Notes: a model not told the origin generated them from the letters alone. A stretch of DNA of 64,000 nucleotides from Pseudomonas serboccidentalis (GCF_028830055.1 NZ_CP101655.1:3978553-4042552), one strand, 5' to 3'; positions 17,076-28,800 are shown, counted from the first letter of the stretch. Numbers and translations: made by a program.

Positions 17076-18318
17076 AACGTAGCGCCTCCGCCGGCTGGGT
17101 GCGCGCGGCACGCCAGGCGGGATACAGGGTGGCGAGGAAACTCAGGACCAACGCAGCGGCGCAGACCATGACCACGTCCTGGCTCTGCACCTGCGACGGC
17201 AGGTAATCGATGAAGTACACGTCGGCGTTGAGGAACTTGTGACCGATCAGCCCTTCCAGTGCCGAAATCGCGGCGCTGACATTGAGCGCGGCGAAAATCC
17301 CGACCACGGCACCAATCGCCGTACCGACCACGCCGATCACCGTGCCTTGCACCATGAACGTACGCATGATCGTCCCCGGCGTGGCGCCGAGGGTGCGCAG
17401 AATGGCGATGTCGCCCTTCTTGTCGTTCACCACCATCACCAGCGTGGAAATGATGTTGAACGCGGCCACCGCAACGATCAGCAGCAACAGCAGCCCGATC
17501 ATGGCTTTTTCCATGCGGATCGCCTGATACAGGTTGCCGTGGGTACGGGTCCAGTCGCGGGCATAGTAATGGTCTTCGCCAAGCTGCTGGGCGATGGTCC
17601 AGGCCACACGCGGCGCCTGGAACAGATCATCGAACTTCATCCGGATGCCTTGCACCTGATCAGGCTTCCAGCGGTGCATCTTCGCCAGATCCTGCAGGTT
17701 GGTGACACCCAGGTAACCGTCCAGCTCACCGGCGCCGACATGGAAGATGCCGACCACGGTGAAGCGCTTCATGCGCGGGAACATCCCGGCGGGGGTCACG
17801 CTGACTTCCGGCGCGACGAAGGTGACCTTGTCACCGAGGCCCACGCCGAGTTTGGTCGCGGCCTTGTCGCCGATCACGATGCCGAAGCTGCCCGGCGTCA
17901 AATCGTCGAGTTTGCCCTGCTTCATGAAGTTGTCGATGATCGACACATTGCGCTCGAGCGCAGGGTCGATCGCATTGAGCAACACCTTGGACACCTGGCC
18001 GTTGTTGGTCAGCAGGCCCTGCATCTGGGTGAACGGCGCAACGGCCGTCACCTGCGGGTTGCGTTTGACCTTGGCGGCCAGGCTTTGCCAATCGTTGATC
18101 GGTTCGCCGGTTTCAAGGGTCGCGTGGGGCACCATGCCCAGCACACGGGTGCGCATCTCATGATCGAAGCCATTCATCACCGATAGCACCACGATCATCA
18201 CGATCACGCCAAGGGCGAGCCCGATCATCGAAGTCAGGGAAATGAATGACACAAAATGATTGCGACGCTTTGCACGGGTATAACGCGTGCCGATAAATAC
18301 GAAGAGAGGTCTGAACAT
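17068..18318 (-). CDS. lolC: lipoprotein-releasing ABC permease LolC
   Basis: A 416-residue permease with the same architecture as lolE: N-terminal helix near residues 24-46, periplasmic domain, then three C-terminal helices ([19 protein letters not shown] and two more). The paralogues are clearly related, with near-identical first 30 residues, pointing to an old duplication. It is the first gene of lolCDE and overlaps lolD by eight bases. The assignment of C versus E follows gene order. Confidence 0.92.
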   Translation of the reverse strand: MFRPLFVFIGTRYTRAKRRNHFVSFISLTSMIGLALGVIVMIVVLSVMNGFDHEMRTRVLGMVPHATLETGEPINDWQSLAAKVKRNPQVTAVAPFTQMQGLLTNNGQVSKVLLNAIDPALERNVSIIDNFMKQGKLDDLTPGSFGIVIGDKAATKLGVGLGDKVTFVAPEVSVTPAGMFPRMKRFTVVGIFHVGAGELDGYLGVTNLQDLAKMHRWKPDQVQGIRMKFDDLFQAPRVAWTIAQQLGEDHYYARDWTRTHGNLYQAIRMEKAMIGLLLLLIVAVAAFNIISTLVMVVNDKKGDIAILRTLGATPGTIMRTFMVQGTVIGVVGTAIGAVVGIFAALNVSAAISALEGLIGHKFLNADVYFIDYLPSQVQSQDVVMVCAAALVLSFLATLYPAWRAARTQPAEALRYE

Positions 18319-18412
18319 GTCGGGGCTTGTTCGGAGGGAAAAGGAACGTCCTTGTGGCGGGGGTCGATAACCAGCTTTACACTCAGACCACCGCCGCTAC
18401 CATGGGTTCGCC

Positions 18413-18994
18413 ATGTCGACATTAGATGAAGAAGATCGCCGCGAATACTACCGTATCGAGGACATGATCGCACTGGAAATTCGGCCCCTGTCCGCTCCCG
18501 AAGCCGCAGGCCAGGAAGTGTTGCAGGATGCTTCCCCGTTGTTCAACCTGCTCAGCGAACTGCACCTGAGCGAATTCGAGTCGCAGCACCTGCTGCGCCA
18601 GATCAGCGAGCGCGACCGGGCCATCGCCGCGTTCCTCAAATCCCAGAATAAACGCATCGACCTGCTCAGTCAGGTAGTCGCCCTGACCGTGCTCGGCCAT
18701 ATCGGCGAACCGCAACCGGTGATCATCTCCGAAGGCGGGATCGACTTTCAGCACCCGACCGCGCTCGCCAACGGCGCGCACTTGTCGGTCAAACTGGTGC
18801 TGATGCCCCAGGCACTCGGCCTGCTGCTGCGCGCCCGCGTCACCCATTGCGATCGCAAGGGCGACGGCTACGACGTCGGCACCGAGTTCGAACACTTGAC
18901 CGACGCCCAGCGCCAGTTGCTCGCCCGTTATATCTTGCAGAAGCAGGCCCAGGAACGACGCCTGGCCCGCGAACAGAACGAATCCGGCATTTAA
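18413..18994 (+). CDS. PilZ-domain c-di-GMP effector-type protein
   Basis: A 193-residue protein with an arginine-rich start (DRREYYRIED) and a helical middle (residues about 60-105). A C-terminal beta-rich part has SEGGIDF, which resembles the PilZ (D/N)xSxxG motif, and a final arginine-rich helix. The overall pattern resembles PA2989-type PilZ proteins. It is divergent from lolC and only 14 bases ahead of the glycerophosphodiesterase gene, so they are probably co-transcribed. Its partner is unknown. The first motif position is S rather than D/N, so nucleotide binding should not be assumed. Confidence 0.75.
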   Translation: MSTLDEEDRREYYRIEDMIALEIRPLSAPEAAGQEVLQDASPLFNLLSELHLSEFESQHLLRQISERDRAIAAFLKSQNKRIDLLSQVVALTVLGHIGEPQPVIISEGGIDFQHPTALANGAHLSVKLVLMPQALGLLLRARVTHCDRKGDGYDVGTEFEHLTDAQRQLLARYILQKQAQERRLAREQNESGI

Positions 18995-19008
18995 ATTAAG
19001 GAAGCACC

Positions 19009-19731
19009 GTGACCCTCATCTACGGCCACCGCGGCGCCAAGGGCGAAGCACCGGAAAACACCCTGACCAGTTTTCAGGAATGTCTCAAGCACGGCGTACG
19101 CCGTTGCGAACTGGATCTGCACCTGTCCAAGGACGGCGAGCTGATGGTGATCCACGACCCGACCCTCAAGCGCACCACCGACCGGCGTGGCAAGGTGGTC
19201 GAGCACACCGCCGCCGAGTTGGTGACCTACGACGCACGCAAGGGCGGCCCGGGCTGGATCAAGCCATGCCCGATTCCAACATTGGAAGAGTTGTTCGAGA
19301 AATGCGATTTCGAACACTGGCAGCTGGAAGTCAAAAGCGCCTCGCGCACCCGCGCGGCGACCACTGTGCTGGCGATTCGCGAAATGGCCCAGCGCCATGG
19401 TTTGCTGGACAAGATCACCATCACCTCGAGTTCGCGGGAAGTACTGAAAGCGGCACTGGACCTGGTGCCGGACGTGTCGCGTGGACTGGTGGCCGAATAC
19501 GCCTGGCTCGACCCGCTGAAGGTCGCGGCCAGCTATGGCTGTGAGATTCTGGCTTTGAACTGGACGCTGTGTACGCCGGAACGCCTGCAGAAGGCGCAGC
19601 GTCAGGGCCTGCATGTGTCGGTGTGGACCGTCAACGAGCCTGCGCTGATGCGCAGACTCGCCGACTTCGGCGTTGACAGCCTGATTACAGACTTTCCCGG
19701 TTTGGCCACTGCCACCCTCGAGAATTGCTGA
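19009..19731 (+). CDS. glycerophosphodiester phosphodiesterase
   Basis: A 240-residue GDPD-family enzyme that hydrolyses glycerophosphodiesters to glycerol-3-phosphate and an alcohol. Active-site motifs are GHRGAKGEAPENT near the N-terminus, CELDLHLSKDGELMVIHD, and LEVKS in the middle. There is no signal peptide, so it is cytoplasmic (UgpQ-like) rather than periplasmic (GlpQ-like). The start is GTG with AAGGAAG 5 bases upstream. Confidence 0.92.
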   Translation: MTLIYGHRGAKGEAPENTLTSFQECLKHGVRRCELDLHLSKDGELMVIHDPTLKRTTDRRGKVVEHTAAELVTYDARKGGPGWIKPCPIPTLEELFEKCDFEHWQLEVKSASRTRAATTVLAIREMAQRHGLLDKITITSSSREVLKAALDLVPDVSRGLVAEYAWLDPLKVAASYGCEILALNWTLCTPERLQKAQRQGLHVSVWTVNEPALMRRLADFGVDSLITDFPGLATATLENC

Positions 19732-19742
19732 AATCGGTCTCC

Positions 19743-19767
19743 CCGGCCGGCTCAGGCCACCGGCCGG
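19743..19767. terminator. GC-rich hairpin between convergent genes
   Basis: Two CCGGCCGG half sites separated by nine bases form a stable hairpin between the phosphodiesterase gene and sthA. There is no clear T-tract, so terminator function is uncertain. Confidence 0.35.
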
Positions 19768-19773
19768 AGCCCG

Positions 19774-21168
19774 TCAAAAAAGCCGGTTGAGGCCGTCGTA
19801 TGCCGCTACCCGATAGGCTTCGGCCATGGTCGGGTAGTTGAACGTGGTGTTGACGAAGTACTTCAACGTGTTCAGCTCGCCCGGCTGGTTCATGATCGCC
19901 TGACCGATGTGCACGATCTCCGACGCCTGATAACCGAAGCAGTGAACGCCCAGCACTTCCAGGGTTTCACGGTGGAACAGGATCTTCAGCATGCCTTGCG
20001 GCTCGCCGGCGATCTGTGCACGCGCCATGCTCTTGAAGAACGCCTTGCCCACTTCGTACGGCACTTTGGCCTGGGTCAGTTCCTGCTCGTTCTTGCCGAT
20101 CGAGCTGATCTCCGGAATGGTGTAGATGCCGGTCGGCACGTCATTCACAAAGCGCCAGCTACCGTTATCGACGATGCTGCCGGCTGCCGAACGACCCTGG
20201 TCGTGGGCGGCACTGGCCAGGCTCGGCCAGCCGATCACGTCACCGGCGCCATAGATGTTCGGCACGCAGGTGCGGTAGGCCTCGTCGACTTCGATCTGCC
20301 CGCGGCTGTTGACCTTGACGCCGATGTTTTCCAGCCCCAGCTGGTCGGTGTTACCGGTACGGCCGTTGCACCAGAGCAAGGCGTCGGCCTTGATCTTCTT
20401 GCCGGACTTCAGGTGCAGGATCACGCCGTTGTCCACGCCTTCGACACGGTCGTAGTCTTCGTTGTGGCGCACGGTGATGTTGTTGTTGCTGAAGTGGTAG
20501 CTCAACGCCTGGGAGATTTCCGAGTCGAGGAAGCTCAGCAACTGACCACGGTTGTCCACCAGTTCAACCAGCACACCCAGACCGCTGAAGATCGAGGCGT
20601 ATTCGCAGCCGATCACGCCGGCGCCGTAAACGATCAGTTTGCGCGGGGTGTGGCCGAGGCTGAGGATGGTGTCGCTATCGTAGATACGCGGGTGGTGGAA
20701 ATCGATGTCCGCCGGGCGATACGGGCGCGAGCCGGTGGCGATGATGATGTGCTTGGCCACCAGTTTCTCGACCACGCCGTTGGCGCAGACCACTTCGATG
20801 GTTTGCTCGTCAGCGAAGCTGCCGGTGCCGAAGAACACGTCGACGCGGTTACGGGCGTAGTAGCCGGTACGCGAAGCGACTTGTTTGGAAATGACTTTCT
20901 CGGCGCTTTTCAACACGTCCGGGAAGGAGAACCAGCGCGGCTCGCCGATCGCCCGGAACATCGGGTTGGTGTTGAACTGCATGATCTGCCGGACCGAGTG
21001 ACGCAGAGCCTTGGACGGGATGGTACCCAGGTGGGTGCAGTTACCGCCGACCTGGCGACGGCTGTCGACCATCGCCACCTTGCGCCCTGCTTTGGCGGCG
21101 TTCATTGCCGCGCCTTCTCCCGCCGGGCCGGAACCCAACACCACCACGTCGTAGTTGTAGACAGCCAT
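19774..21168 (-). CDS. sthA: soluble pyridine nucleotide transhydrogenase
   Basis: A 464-residue FAD-dependent flavoprotein of the disulfide-reductase family, which interconverts NADPH and NADH. The FAD motif [17 protein letters not shown] is at residues 12-28, and the NAD-binding [15 protein letters not shown] lies in the middle. The redox-active pair is incomplete: C44 is present in [17 protein letters not shown], but the second position is T49, as known for SthA and unlike lipoamide dehydrogenase. A good GAGGAG-type site precedes the ATG. Confidence 0.97.
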   Translation of the reverse strand: MAVYNYDVVVLGSGPAGEGAAMNAAKAGRKVAMVDSRRQVGGNCTHLGTIPSKALRHSVRQIMQFNTNPMFRAIGEPRWFSFPDVLKSAEKVISKQVASRTGYYARNRVDVFFGTGSFADEQTIEVVCANGVVEKLVAKHIIIATGSRPYRPADIDFHHPRIYDSDTILSLGHTPRKLIVYGAGVIGCEYASIFSGLGVLVELVDNRGQLLSFLDSEISQALSYHFSNNNITVRHNEDYDRVEGVDNGVILHLKSGKKIKADALLWCNGRTGNTDQLGLENIGVKVNSRGQIEVDEAYRTCVPNIYGAGDVIGWPSLASAAHDQGRSAAGSIVDNGSWRFVNDVPTGIYTIPEISSIGKNEQELTQAKVPYEVGKAFFKSMARAQIAGEPQGMLKILFHRETLEVLGVHCFGYQASEIVHIGQAIMNQPGELNTLKYFVNTTFNYPTMAEAYRVAAYDGLNRLF

Positions 21169-21365
21169 GCGTACTCCTCAGAACAGGCCGCGGTGCCAGC
21201 AGCACCAGCGGCTAAATCACGCCGAATCGCGGCGCGAAGGAACAATTGGGGGTCAATAAAGAACCCGGACACAGTCTATAGAAGCGTCAACGCCGCGCAC
21301 ATTAACCCTTGGTCGCGTCGTAGGCTACTTTTGCCTGCACTACAACGCCAGCTTTCGTACTGTTC

Positions 21366-22382
21366 TCAGTCAACTTTTGCGCCACTGAGGCGCTCGAAAG
21401 CCGCACTGGTGCGGATGACGAAACCTGTATCGGCACGAATCACGAAGAATGCACCAATGTCATGTTTTTCGGCATAGTCCCAGGCCCTTTCCGGCCCGAG
21501 AATCAGCAACAGCGTCGATAGTCCATCGGCCATCAACGCTGAAGGATGAATTACCGTGACCGACGCCAGGTCGTGTAGGACCGGTGCCCCGCTGCGCGCA
21601 TCAAAGGTGTGGGAATAGCGCCGACCGTCCTGCAGGAAATAGTTACGGTAATCACCGGAAGTGGACACACCGTAGCCATCGACACTGATGACGCGCTCGG
21701 CCACCTGCTGATCGTCACGCGGCTCCTCCAGCGCGATGCGCCATGCCGAGCCGTCGAGTTTTTTGCCCTTGGCCCTCAGCTCGCCCGTGGCTTCGGCGAG
21801 ATAGTCATGGATGCCCATGGCTTCGAGTCTGGCGGCAATGGTGTCGACGGCATAGCCGGCGGCGATGCTGTTGAAGTCGACTTCGACAGCGACGTCCTTG
21901 CACAACTGATCACCCTTGATGTGCAAGTGCTGATGGCCGACCCGCTGCATCACCTCGGCCAGTACAGCGGTATCAGGGACCTTCTCTTCTCGACCTTGCG
22001 GGCCGAAACCCCACAAGTTCATCAGCGGCTCGACAGTGAGGTCGTAGGAACCTTCGCTTTGTTCTGACAGTTGCTCGCCAACCCGAACCAATTCGAGCAC
22101 TGGCGCGGGCATTGTCTGACAGCTGTTGGCGGGCAAGGCATTGAAGCGTTCGATCTCGGAATCGCTGCGGTAAGTGGACAATTGTCGATCGACTTCGACG
22201 AGGATGCCCTCCACTTCCCGACGAACTTGTGCGGAATCTGCAAGACCGGTGTGGCGCACGTATTTGATGGAATAGGTGCTGCCCATGGTCGGCCCGCCGA
22301 AGCTCTCCATGGAATCACCATCGCCGCAGCCAGCCAACAGGCTGACCAGCAACACAAGCCCAAACCATCGTCCAGTGAACAA
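21366..22382 (-). CDS. apbE: FAD:protein FMN transferase, lipoprotein
   Basis: An ApbE-family enzyme that covalently attaches FMN to threonine in flavoproteins such as NqrB/NqrC or RnfG/D. The lipobox LLAGC ends a short signal sequence, and PTMGSTYSI, DFNSIAAGYAVD and VSTSGDYRNYF are family motifs. I favour a TTG start at 22382: GGGGAGA stands 8 bases upstream and the signal peptide is then well formed (FTGRWFGLVLLVSLLAGC). The ATG at 22415 lacks a ribosome site and adds an acidic leader. The Nqr genes that usually accompany apbE are not next to it here. Confidence 0.88.
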   Translation of the reverse strand: MFTGRWFGLVLLVSLLAGCGDGDSMESFGGPTMGSTYSIKYVRHTGLADSAQVRREVEGILVEVDRQLSTYRSDSEIERFNALPANSCQTMPAPVLELVRVGEQLSEQSEGSYDLTVEPLMNLWGFGPQGREEKVPDTAVLAEVMQRVGHQHLHIKGDQLCKDVAVEVDFNSIAAGYAVDTIAARLEAMGIHDYLAEATGELRAKGKKLDGSAWRIALEEPRDDQQVAERVISVDGYGVSTSGDYRNYFLQDGRRYSHTFDARSGAPVLHDLASVTVIHPSALMADGLSTLLLILGPERAWDYAEKHDIGAFFVIRADTGFVIRTSAAFERLSGAKVD

Positions 22383-22487
22383 TTCTTCATCTCCCCGCAA
22401 AACCGCGCCGGCCATTATGGATCAAAGGGCCCGCTCGCTCCCAACGGATGCAACGCGTTTATAAAATCCAATAATGAGTAACTGAAA

Positions 22488-23789
22488 ATGTCCTCCACCA
22501 CGGGCAAAGGCAAAGCGATTTTTCGCGTTGTCAGCGGCAATTTTCTCGAGATGTTCGATTTTATGGTCTACGGCTTCTATGCCACGGCCATCGCCAAAAC
22601 CTTCTTCCCGGCCGACAGCGCCTTCGCCTCCCTGATGCTCTCCCTGGCGACGTTCGGTGCCGGCTTCCTGATGCGGCCATTGGGGGCAATCTTCCTCGGC
22701 GCCTACATTGACCGTCATGGTCGTCGCAAGGGTCTGATCATTACCCTCGCGATGATGGCCTCCGGTACGATCCTCATTGCCTGCGTGCCGGGCTATGCGA
22801 CCCTTGGGGTAGCCGCTCCACTGATCGTGCTGTTCGGCCGCCTGCTGCAGGGTTTCTCGGCCGGTGTCGAGCTGGGCGGAGTCTCGGTGTATCTGGCGGA
22901 AATCGCCACACCGGGCCGCAAGGGCTTTTTCGTCAGTTGGCAGTCCGCCAGCCAACAAGCGGCGGTGGTATTTGCCGGATTGCTCGGGGTCGGCCTCAAC
23001 CACTGGCTGAGCCCGGAACAAATGGGTGACTGGGGCTGGCGCGTGCCGTTCCTGATCGGCTGCATGATCGTTCCGGCAATCTTCATCATTCGTCGTTCGC
23101 TGGAGGAAACCCCGGAATTCCAGGCGCGAAAACATCGCCCTACCCTGCGGGAAATCGTGCGCTCGATCGGTCAGAACTTTGGCATCGTTATCGCGGGCAT
23201 GGCACTGGTGGTGATGACCACGGTTTCGTTCTACCTGATTACCGCCTACACCCCGACCTTCGGCAAGGCTGAACTGCATCTGTCGGACTTCGACGCGCTG
23301 CTGGTGACGGTGTGCATCGGCCTGTCGAACTTCTTCTGGCTGCCGGTGATGGGTGCGGTATCCGACAAGATCGGCCGCAAGCCGTTGCTGCTGGCGGCGA
23401 CCATTCTGGCGATCCTGACCGCTTACCCGGCATTGTCGTGGCTGGTGGCGAACCCGAGCTTCAGTCATCTGCTGATTGTCGAACTCTGGTTATCGTTCCT
23501 GTACGGCTCGTACAACGGCGCGATGGTGGTGGCGCTGACCGAAATCATGCCGGTGGAAGTGCGCACCACCGGGTTCTCACTGGCCTACAGCCTGGCGACC
23601 GCGACCTTCGGCGGATTCACGCCGGCGGCGTGCACTTACCTGATTCATGTGCTGGACAACAAGGCTGCGCCGGGGATCTGGCTCAGCGGTGCGGCGGTGC
23701 TGGGGTTGATTGCGACGCTGGTGCTGTTTCGGGGCAACAAGCATGAGCTGCGGACTGTGCAAGCGGCTGTAGCCGGCGGTGCCCGATAG
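22488..23789 (+). CDS. MHS-family organic acid:H+ symporter (citrate/tricarballylate type)
   Basis: A 433-residue major facilitator with 12 predicted membrane helices, closest to the metabolite:H+ symporter group (citrate, tricarballylate, alpha-ketoglutarate). The loop motif [13 protein letters not shown] between helices 2 and 3 and [15 protein letters not shown] in helix 4 are typical. It probably imports a tri- or dicarboxylate across the inner membrane. It is divergent from apbE, with 105 bases between starts, and has no metabolic gene beside it that would name the substrate. Confidence 0.85.
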   Translation: MSSTTGKGKAIFRVVSGNFLEMFDFMVYGFYATAIAKTFFPADSAFASLMLSLATFGAGFLMRPLGAIFLGAYIDRHGRRKGLIITLAMMASGTILIACVPGYATLGVAAPLIVLFGRLLQGFSAGVELGGVSVYLAEIATPGRKGFFVSWQSASQQAAVVFAGLLGVGLNHWLSPEQMGDWGWRVPFLIGCMIVPAIFIIRRSLEETPEFQARKHRPTLREIVRSIGQNFGIVIAGMALVVMTTVSFYLITAYTPTFGKAELHLSDFDALLVTVCIGLSNFFWLPVMGAVSDKIGRKPLLLAATILAILTAYPALSWLVANPSFSHLLIVELWLSFLYGSYNGAMVVALTEIMPVEVRTTGFSLAYSLATATFGGFTPAACTYLIHVLDNKAAPGIWLSGAAVLGLIATLVLFRGNKHELRTVQAAVAGGAR

Positions 23790-23890
23790 GACGTCATCGC
23801 TGGCAAGCCAGCTCCCCCAGGGGATTTGTGAACCACGCAGATCGCCCGTGGGGGCCAGCTCTGGCACTACATGTCTAAATGACCTTAAAG

Positions 23891-23969
23891 AAAAGATCGC
23901 AGCCTTCGGCAGCTCCTACAGGATCAATTGCGATTCCTTGCAGGAGCTGCCGAAGGCTGCGATCTTTTG
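23891..23969. repeat. inverted repeat, GATCGCAGCC family
   Basis: The arms AAAAGATCGCAGCCTTCGGC and its reverse complement ending at GCGATCTTTT enclose about 15 bases. It lies between the convergent MFS gene and gap. Confidence 0.9.
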
Positions 23970-23983
23970 ATCTTCTCCAAACA

Positions 23984-24014
23984 AAAACGCCCCGACCTAG
24001 GTCGGGGCGTTTTC
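23984..24014. terminator. bidirectional terminator downstream of gap
   Basis: The symmetric stem AAAACGCCCCGACC/GGTCGGGGCGTTTT with a tiny loop lies 15 bases beyond the gap stop codon and can end transcripts from both sides. Confidence 0.93.
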
Positions 24015-24029
24015 ATTGGCAGCGAGTGC

Positions 24030-25478
24030 TTAGCGCGGGAATGCTGGCGGGTTTACACCGGCCATGTCTTCCATCACGCGAACCACCTGGCAGCTGTAGC
24101 CGAACTCGTTGTCGTACCAGACGTACAGAACAACGCGATTGTCCTGAACGATGGTCGCTTCAGCGTCGACCACACCGGCGTGACGCGAGCCCACGAAGTC
24201 AGTGGACACCACTTCCTGCGAGTTGACGAAGTCGATTTGCTTGTGCAGATCGGAGTGCAGCGCCATGTAGCGCAGGTACTCGTTCATCTCTTCACGGGTG
24301 GCGGCTTTCTCAAGGTTCAGGTTGAGAATGGCCATCGACACGTTTGGCGTCGGAACGCGGATCGCGTTACCGGTCAGCTTGCCGGCCAGCTCAGGCAGGG
24401 CCTTGGCAGCAGCGGTGGCAGCACCGGTCTCGGTGATCACCATGTTCAGCGCGGCGCTACGACCACGACGATCACCCTTGTGGAAGTTGTCGATCAGGTT
24501 CTGGTCGTTGGTGTACGAGTGAACGGTTTCGACGTGACCGTTGATGATGCCGAACTTGTCATTCACAGCCTTCAGCACCGGCACGATGGCGTTGGTGGTG
24601 CAGGACGCGGCGGACACGATCTTGTCGTCAGCGGTGATTTCGTTGTGGTTGATACCGTGAACGATGTTCTTCAGCTTGCCTTTGCCAGGCGCAGTCAGAA
24701 CAACGCGGGCGACACCCGGGCATTGCAGGTGCTGGCCCAGACCATCGGCGTCACGCCATACACCGGTGTTGTCCACCAGCAGCGCGTCTTTGATCCCGTA
24801 CTGGGTGTAATCCACCTCGGTCGGGTTCTTCGCGTAGATCACCTGGATCAGGTTACCGTTGGCAGTGATGGTGTTGTTTTCTTCGTCGATGACGATGGTG
24901 CCGTTGAACGGACCGTGTACCGAATCGCGACGCAGCAGGCTGGCGCGTTTGGTCAGGTCGTTTTCGGCGCCTTTGCGCACGACGATGGCACGCAGACGCA
25001 GACCGTCGCCACCACCGGTTTTCTCGATCAGGATGCGCGCCAGCAGACGGCCGATACGACCGAAGCCGTACAGCACAACGTCAGTGCCTTTGCGCGCCGA
25101 AGCGTTTTGCTGGCCAACCACATCAGCCAGTTCCTCACGCACGAACTGCTCGGCGCTGCGGCCATTGCCTTCGCTGCGGAATTTGAACGCCAACTTGCCC
25201 AGGTCTACCGAGGCCGCGCCGAGCTTGAGCTCGCTCATGGCCTTGAGCAGTGGGAATGTTTCGTGGACGGAGAGTTCGCTGTCGTCGGAAGAACGGTGGC
25301 GAGCAAAGCGGTGAGCTTTGAGAATCGCGATGACAGACTGGTTGATCAGGCTGCGGCCATAGATCGAGCTCACCACGTTGTTATTGCGGTAGAGCTGACC
25401 GATAAGCGGAATCATCGCTTCTGCGAGTGCTTCACGGTCGATCCATTCACCAAGACACTGGTCGGGCTTCTGAGTCAC
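24030..25478 (-). CDS. gap: glyceraldehyde-3-phosphate dehydrogenase, long form
   Basis: A 482-residue GAPDH with a roughly 110-residue N-terminal extension before the Rossmann fold (VLYGFGRIGRLLARIL). The catalytic cysteine is in SAASCTTNAIVPVL. It corresponds to PA3001-type enzymes, which probably work in the gluconeogenic or NADP-linked direction. I chose the GTG at 25478 (giving MTQKPDQCLGEW) because GGAAGG lies 5 bases upstream; the ATG at 25493 has no such site. A terminator and an inverted repeat follow. Confidence 0.93.
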   Translation of the reverse strand: MTQKPDQCLGEWIDREALAEAMIPLIGQLYRNNNVVSSIYGRSLINQSVIAILKAHRFARHRSSDDSELSVHETFPLLKAMSELKLGAASVDLGKLAFKFRSEGNGRSAEQFVREELADVVGQQNASARKGTDVVLYGFGRIGRLLARILIEKTGGGDGLRLRAIVVRKGAENDLTKRASLLRRDSVHGPFNGTIVIDEENNTITANGNLIQVIYAKNPTEVDYTQYGIKDALLVDNTGVWRDADGLGQHLQCPGVARVVLTAPGKGKLKNIVHGINHNEITADDKIVSAASCTTNAIVPVLKAVNDKFGIINGHVETVHSYTNDQNLIDNFHKGDRRGRSAALNMVITETGAATAAAKALPELAGKLTGNAIRVPTPNVSMAILNLNLEKAATREEMNEYLRYMALHSDLHKQIDFVNSQEVVSTDFVGSRHAGVVDAEATIVQDNRVVLYVWYDNEFGYSCQVVRVMEDMAGVNPPAFPR

Positions 25479-25517
25479 GGTAACCTTCCACATGTAGGGG
25501 CAGAAAAAAGGGGCTAC

Positions 25518-25546
25518 ATTATGCCGCCGAGAACCTCTTGTAGCAA
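25518..25546 (-). promoter_or_regulatory. sigma70-like promoter of gap
   Basis: On the minus strand TTGCTA (25546-25541) and CATAAT (25523-25518) are separated by 17 bases, 39 bases ahead of the GTG start. The remaining gap region holds no other recognised element except the mfd promoter. Confidence 0.62.
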
Positions 25547-25780
25547 TGCGCACTTGTCGCACAATCGGCAACAAAATTCCGTTCAAAAAAATTACGCACC
25601 TCGCCAGCCCAGTAAAACCGGGGCTTCCAGCGCAGTCAATTTTTCGACGACTGTTAGACGATGTCTGTAACCCTCCGTAACACCAAGCGATTTCGGCACT
25701 ACATAACCCTGAAAAAAGTGCTCGTTTTTATGGTTACCACTACATTTCGCGCAAACAGCGAAGATAGACGCAGTCTGCAA

Positions 25781-25810
25781 CTGACAGGCGGCACCGGACG
25801 CCGCTACAAT
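25781..25810 (+). promoter_or_regulatory. sigma70-like promoter of mfd
   Basis: CTGACA (25781-25786) and TACAAT (25805-25810) are 18 bases apart and lie 37 bases ahead of the mfd start. Confidence 0.62.
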
Positions 25811-25847
25811 TACCGACTTTGTCGCAAAGCCTGGAGCTCAACCTTCC

Positions 25848-28800
25848 GTGCCCGTTCTGCGTCTACCGCTTCTCCCTGCTGCGGCAGGTAAACAGCATTG
25901 GGGCAACCTTCCCGGTGCTGCCCTGAGCCTCGCGATTGCCGAGGCTGCCAGCGCTGCCAAGCGCTTCACCCTGCTACTGACCGCCGACAGCCAGAGTGCC
26001 GAACGGCTGGAACAGGAGCTGAGTTTCTTCGCCCCGGATTTGCCCGTTTTGCATTTTCCCGACTGGGAAACCCTGCCCTACGATCTGTTCTCGCCGCACC
26101 AGGACATCATTTCCCAGCGCATCGCCAGCTTATACAGGCTGCCGGAACTGGCGCACGGCGTGCTGGTGGTGCCAATCACCACCGCCCTGCACCGCCTGGC
26201 GCCGACCAAATTCCTGCTCGGCAGCAGCCTGGTGCTGGATGTCGGACAGAAGCTCGACGTCGAACAGATGCGCTCACGGCTTGAAGCCAGCGGCTATCGC
26301 TACGTTGACACGGTCTACGAGCACGGCGAATTCACCGTTCGCGGTGCACTGATCGACCTGTTCCCGATGGGCAGCAAGCTGCCGTATCGGATCGACCTGT
26401 TCGACGACGAAATCGAAACCCTGCGTACCTTCGATCCGGAAAACCAGCGCTCTATCGACAAGGTCGATTCGGTCAAGCTGCTGCCGGCTCGGGAATTCCC
26501 GCTGCAGAAAGATGCGGTCACCCGCTTCAAGGCGCGTTTCCGCGAACGTTTCGACGTCGACTTCCGGCGCTGCCCAATCTTCCAGGACCTGAGCAGCGGG
26601 ATTACCCCGGCCGGTATCGAGTACTACCTGCCGCTGTTCTTCGACGAAACCTCGACCCTGTTCGATTACCTGCCGCAGGACACCCAAGTGTTCTCGCTGC
26701 CAGGCATCGAGCAAGCGGCGGAAAACTTCTGGAACGACGTGCGCAATCGCTACGAAGAGCGTCGCGTCGATCCTTCGCGTCCTTTATTGCCGCCCGCCGA
26801 ATTGTTCCTGCCGGTGGAAGACTGCTTTGCCCGGCTCAAGAACTGGCCGCGCGTGGTCGCCAGCCAACAGGACGTGGAAACCGGCGCTGGCCGTGAACGC
26901 TTCCCGGCCCAGGCGCTGCCGAATCTGGCGATCGAAGCCAAGGCCACGCAACCGCTGGCGGCGCTTTCAGCATTCCTCGACGAATTCCCCGGACGCGTGC
27001 TGTTCACCGCCGAATCGGCGGGCCGTCGCGAAGTCCTGCTGGAGCTGTTGGAACGCCTGAAGCTGCGCCCGAAAACCGTCGACAGCTGGCCGGACTTCGT
27101 CAGCAGCAAGGATCGCCTGGCGATCACCATTGCCCCGCTCGACGAAGGCCTGATGCTCGACGACCCGGCGCTGGCGCTGGTGGCCGAGAGCCCGCTGTTC
27201 GGTCAACGGGTCATGCAGCGTCGCCGTCGGGAGAAACGCGCCGATGCCAACAACGATGCGGTGATCAAGAACCTCACCGAACTGCGCGAAGGCGCGCCGG
27301 TGGTGCACATCGATCACGGTGTCGGGCGCTATCTGGGCCTGACGATTCTGGAAATCGACAATCAGGCCGCCGAGTTCCTCACCCTGGAGTACGCCGAGAA
27401 CGCCAAGCTCTACGTGCCGGTGGCCAACCTGCACCTGATCGCGCGCTACACCGGTAGCGATGACGCACTGGCGCCACTGCACCGCCTCGGCTCCGAAACA
27501 TGGCAGAAAGCCAAGCGCAAAGCTGCCGAACAGGTGCGCGACGTTGCCGCCGAACTGCTCGACATCTACGCCCGCCGCGCTGCTCGCGAAGGCTACGCGT
27601 TTGCCGACCCGAAAGCCGATTACGCCACGTTCAGCGCCGGTTTCCCGTTCGAAGAAACCCCGGACCAGCAAGCGACTATCGAAGCGGTGCGCGAAGACAT
27701 GCTCGCACCAAAACCGATGGACCGCCTGGTCTGCGGCGACGTGGGTTTCGGCAAGACCGAAGTCGCGATGCGCGCGGCGTTCATCGCCGTGCACGGCGGC
27801 CGTCAGGTGGCGATTCTGGTGCCGACCACCCTGCTCGCCCAGCAACACTACAACAGCTTCCGCGACCGTTTCGCCGACTGGCCGGTGACCGTGGAGGTGA
27901 TGAGCCGCTTCAAGTCGGCCAAGGAAGTCAACGCCGCAATCGCCGACTTGGCGGAAGGCAAGATCGACATCGTCATCGGCACGCACAAGTTGCTGTCCGA
28001 CGATGTGAAGATCAAAAACCTCGGCCTGGTGATCATCGACGAAGAACACCGCTTCGGTGTCCGTCAGAAAGAACAGCTCAAGGCCCTGCGCAGCGAAGTC
28101 GACATTCTGACGCTGACCGCCACGCCGATTCCGCGCACGCTGAACATGGCGGTGTCGGGCATGCGCGACCTGTCGATCATTGCCACGCCACCGGCGCGAC
28201 GCCTGTCGGTGCGCACCTTCGTCATGGAGCAGAACAAGAGCACGGTCAAAGAGGCCCTGTTGCGTGAACTGCTGCGCGGCGGTCAGGTTTACTATCTGCA
28301 CAACGACGTGAAGACCATCGAGAAGTGCGCGGCGGATCTTGCCGAACTGGTGCCAGAAGCACGGATTGGCATCGGCCATGGGCAGATGCGTGAACGCGAA
28401 CTCGAACAGGTGATGAGCGACTTCTATCACAAGCGCTTCAACGTGCTGATCGCCTCGACCATCATCGAGACCGGCATCGACGTGCCAAGCGCCAACACCA
28501 TCATCATCGAGCGCGCCGACAAGTTCGGCCTGGCGCAGTTGCACCAGTTGCGTGGCCGCGTCGGCCGTAGCCACCACCAGGCTTACGCTTACCTGCTGAC
28601 CCCGCCGCGCCAGCAAATTACCTCGGATGCGGAAAAGCGTCTGGAAGCGATCGCCAACACTCAGGACCTCGGTGCCGGTTTCGTGCTGGCGACCAACGAC
28701 CTGGAAATCCGTGGCGCTGGCGAACTGCTCGGCGATGGTCAGAGCGGTCAGATCCAGGCCGTGGGCTTCACGCTGTATATGGAAATGCTCGAGCGCGCGG

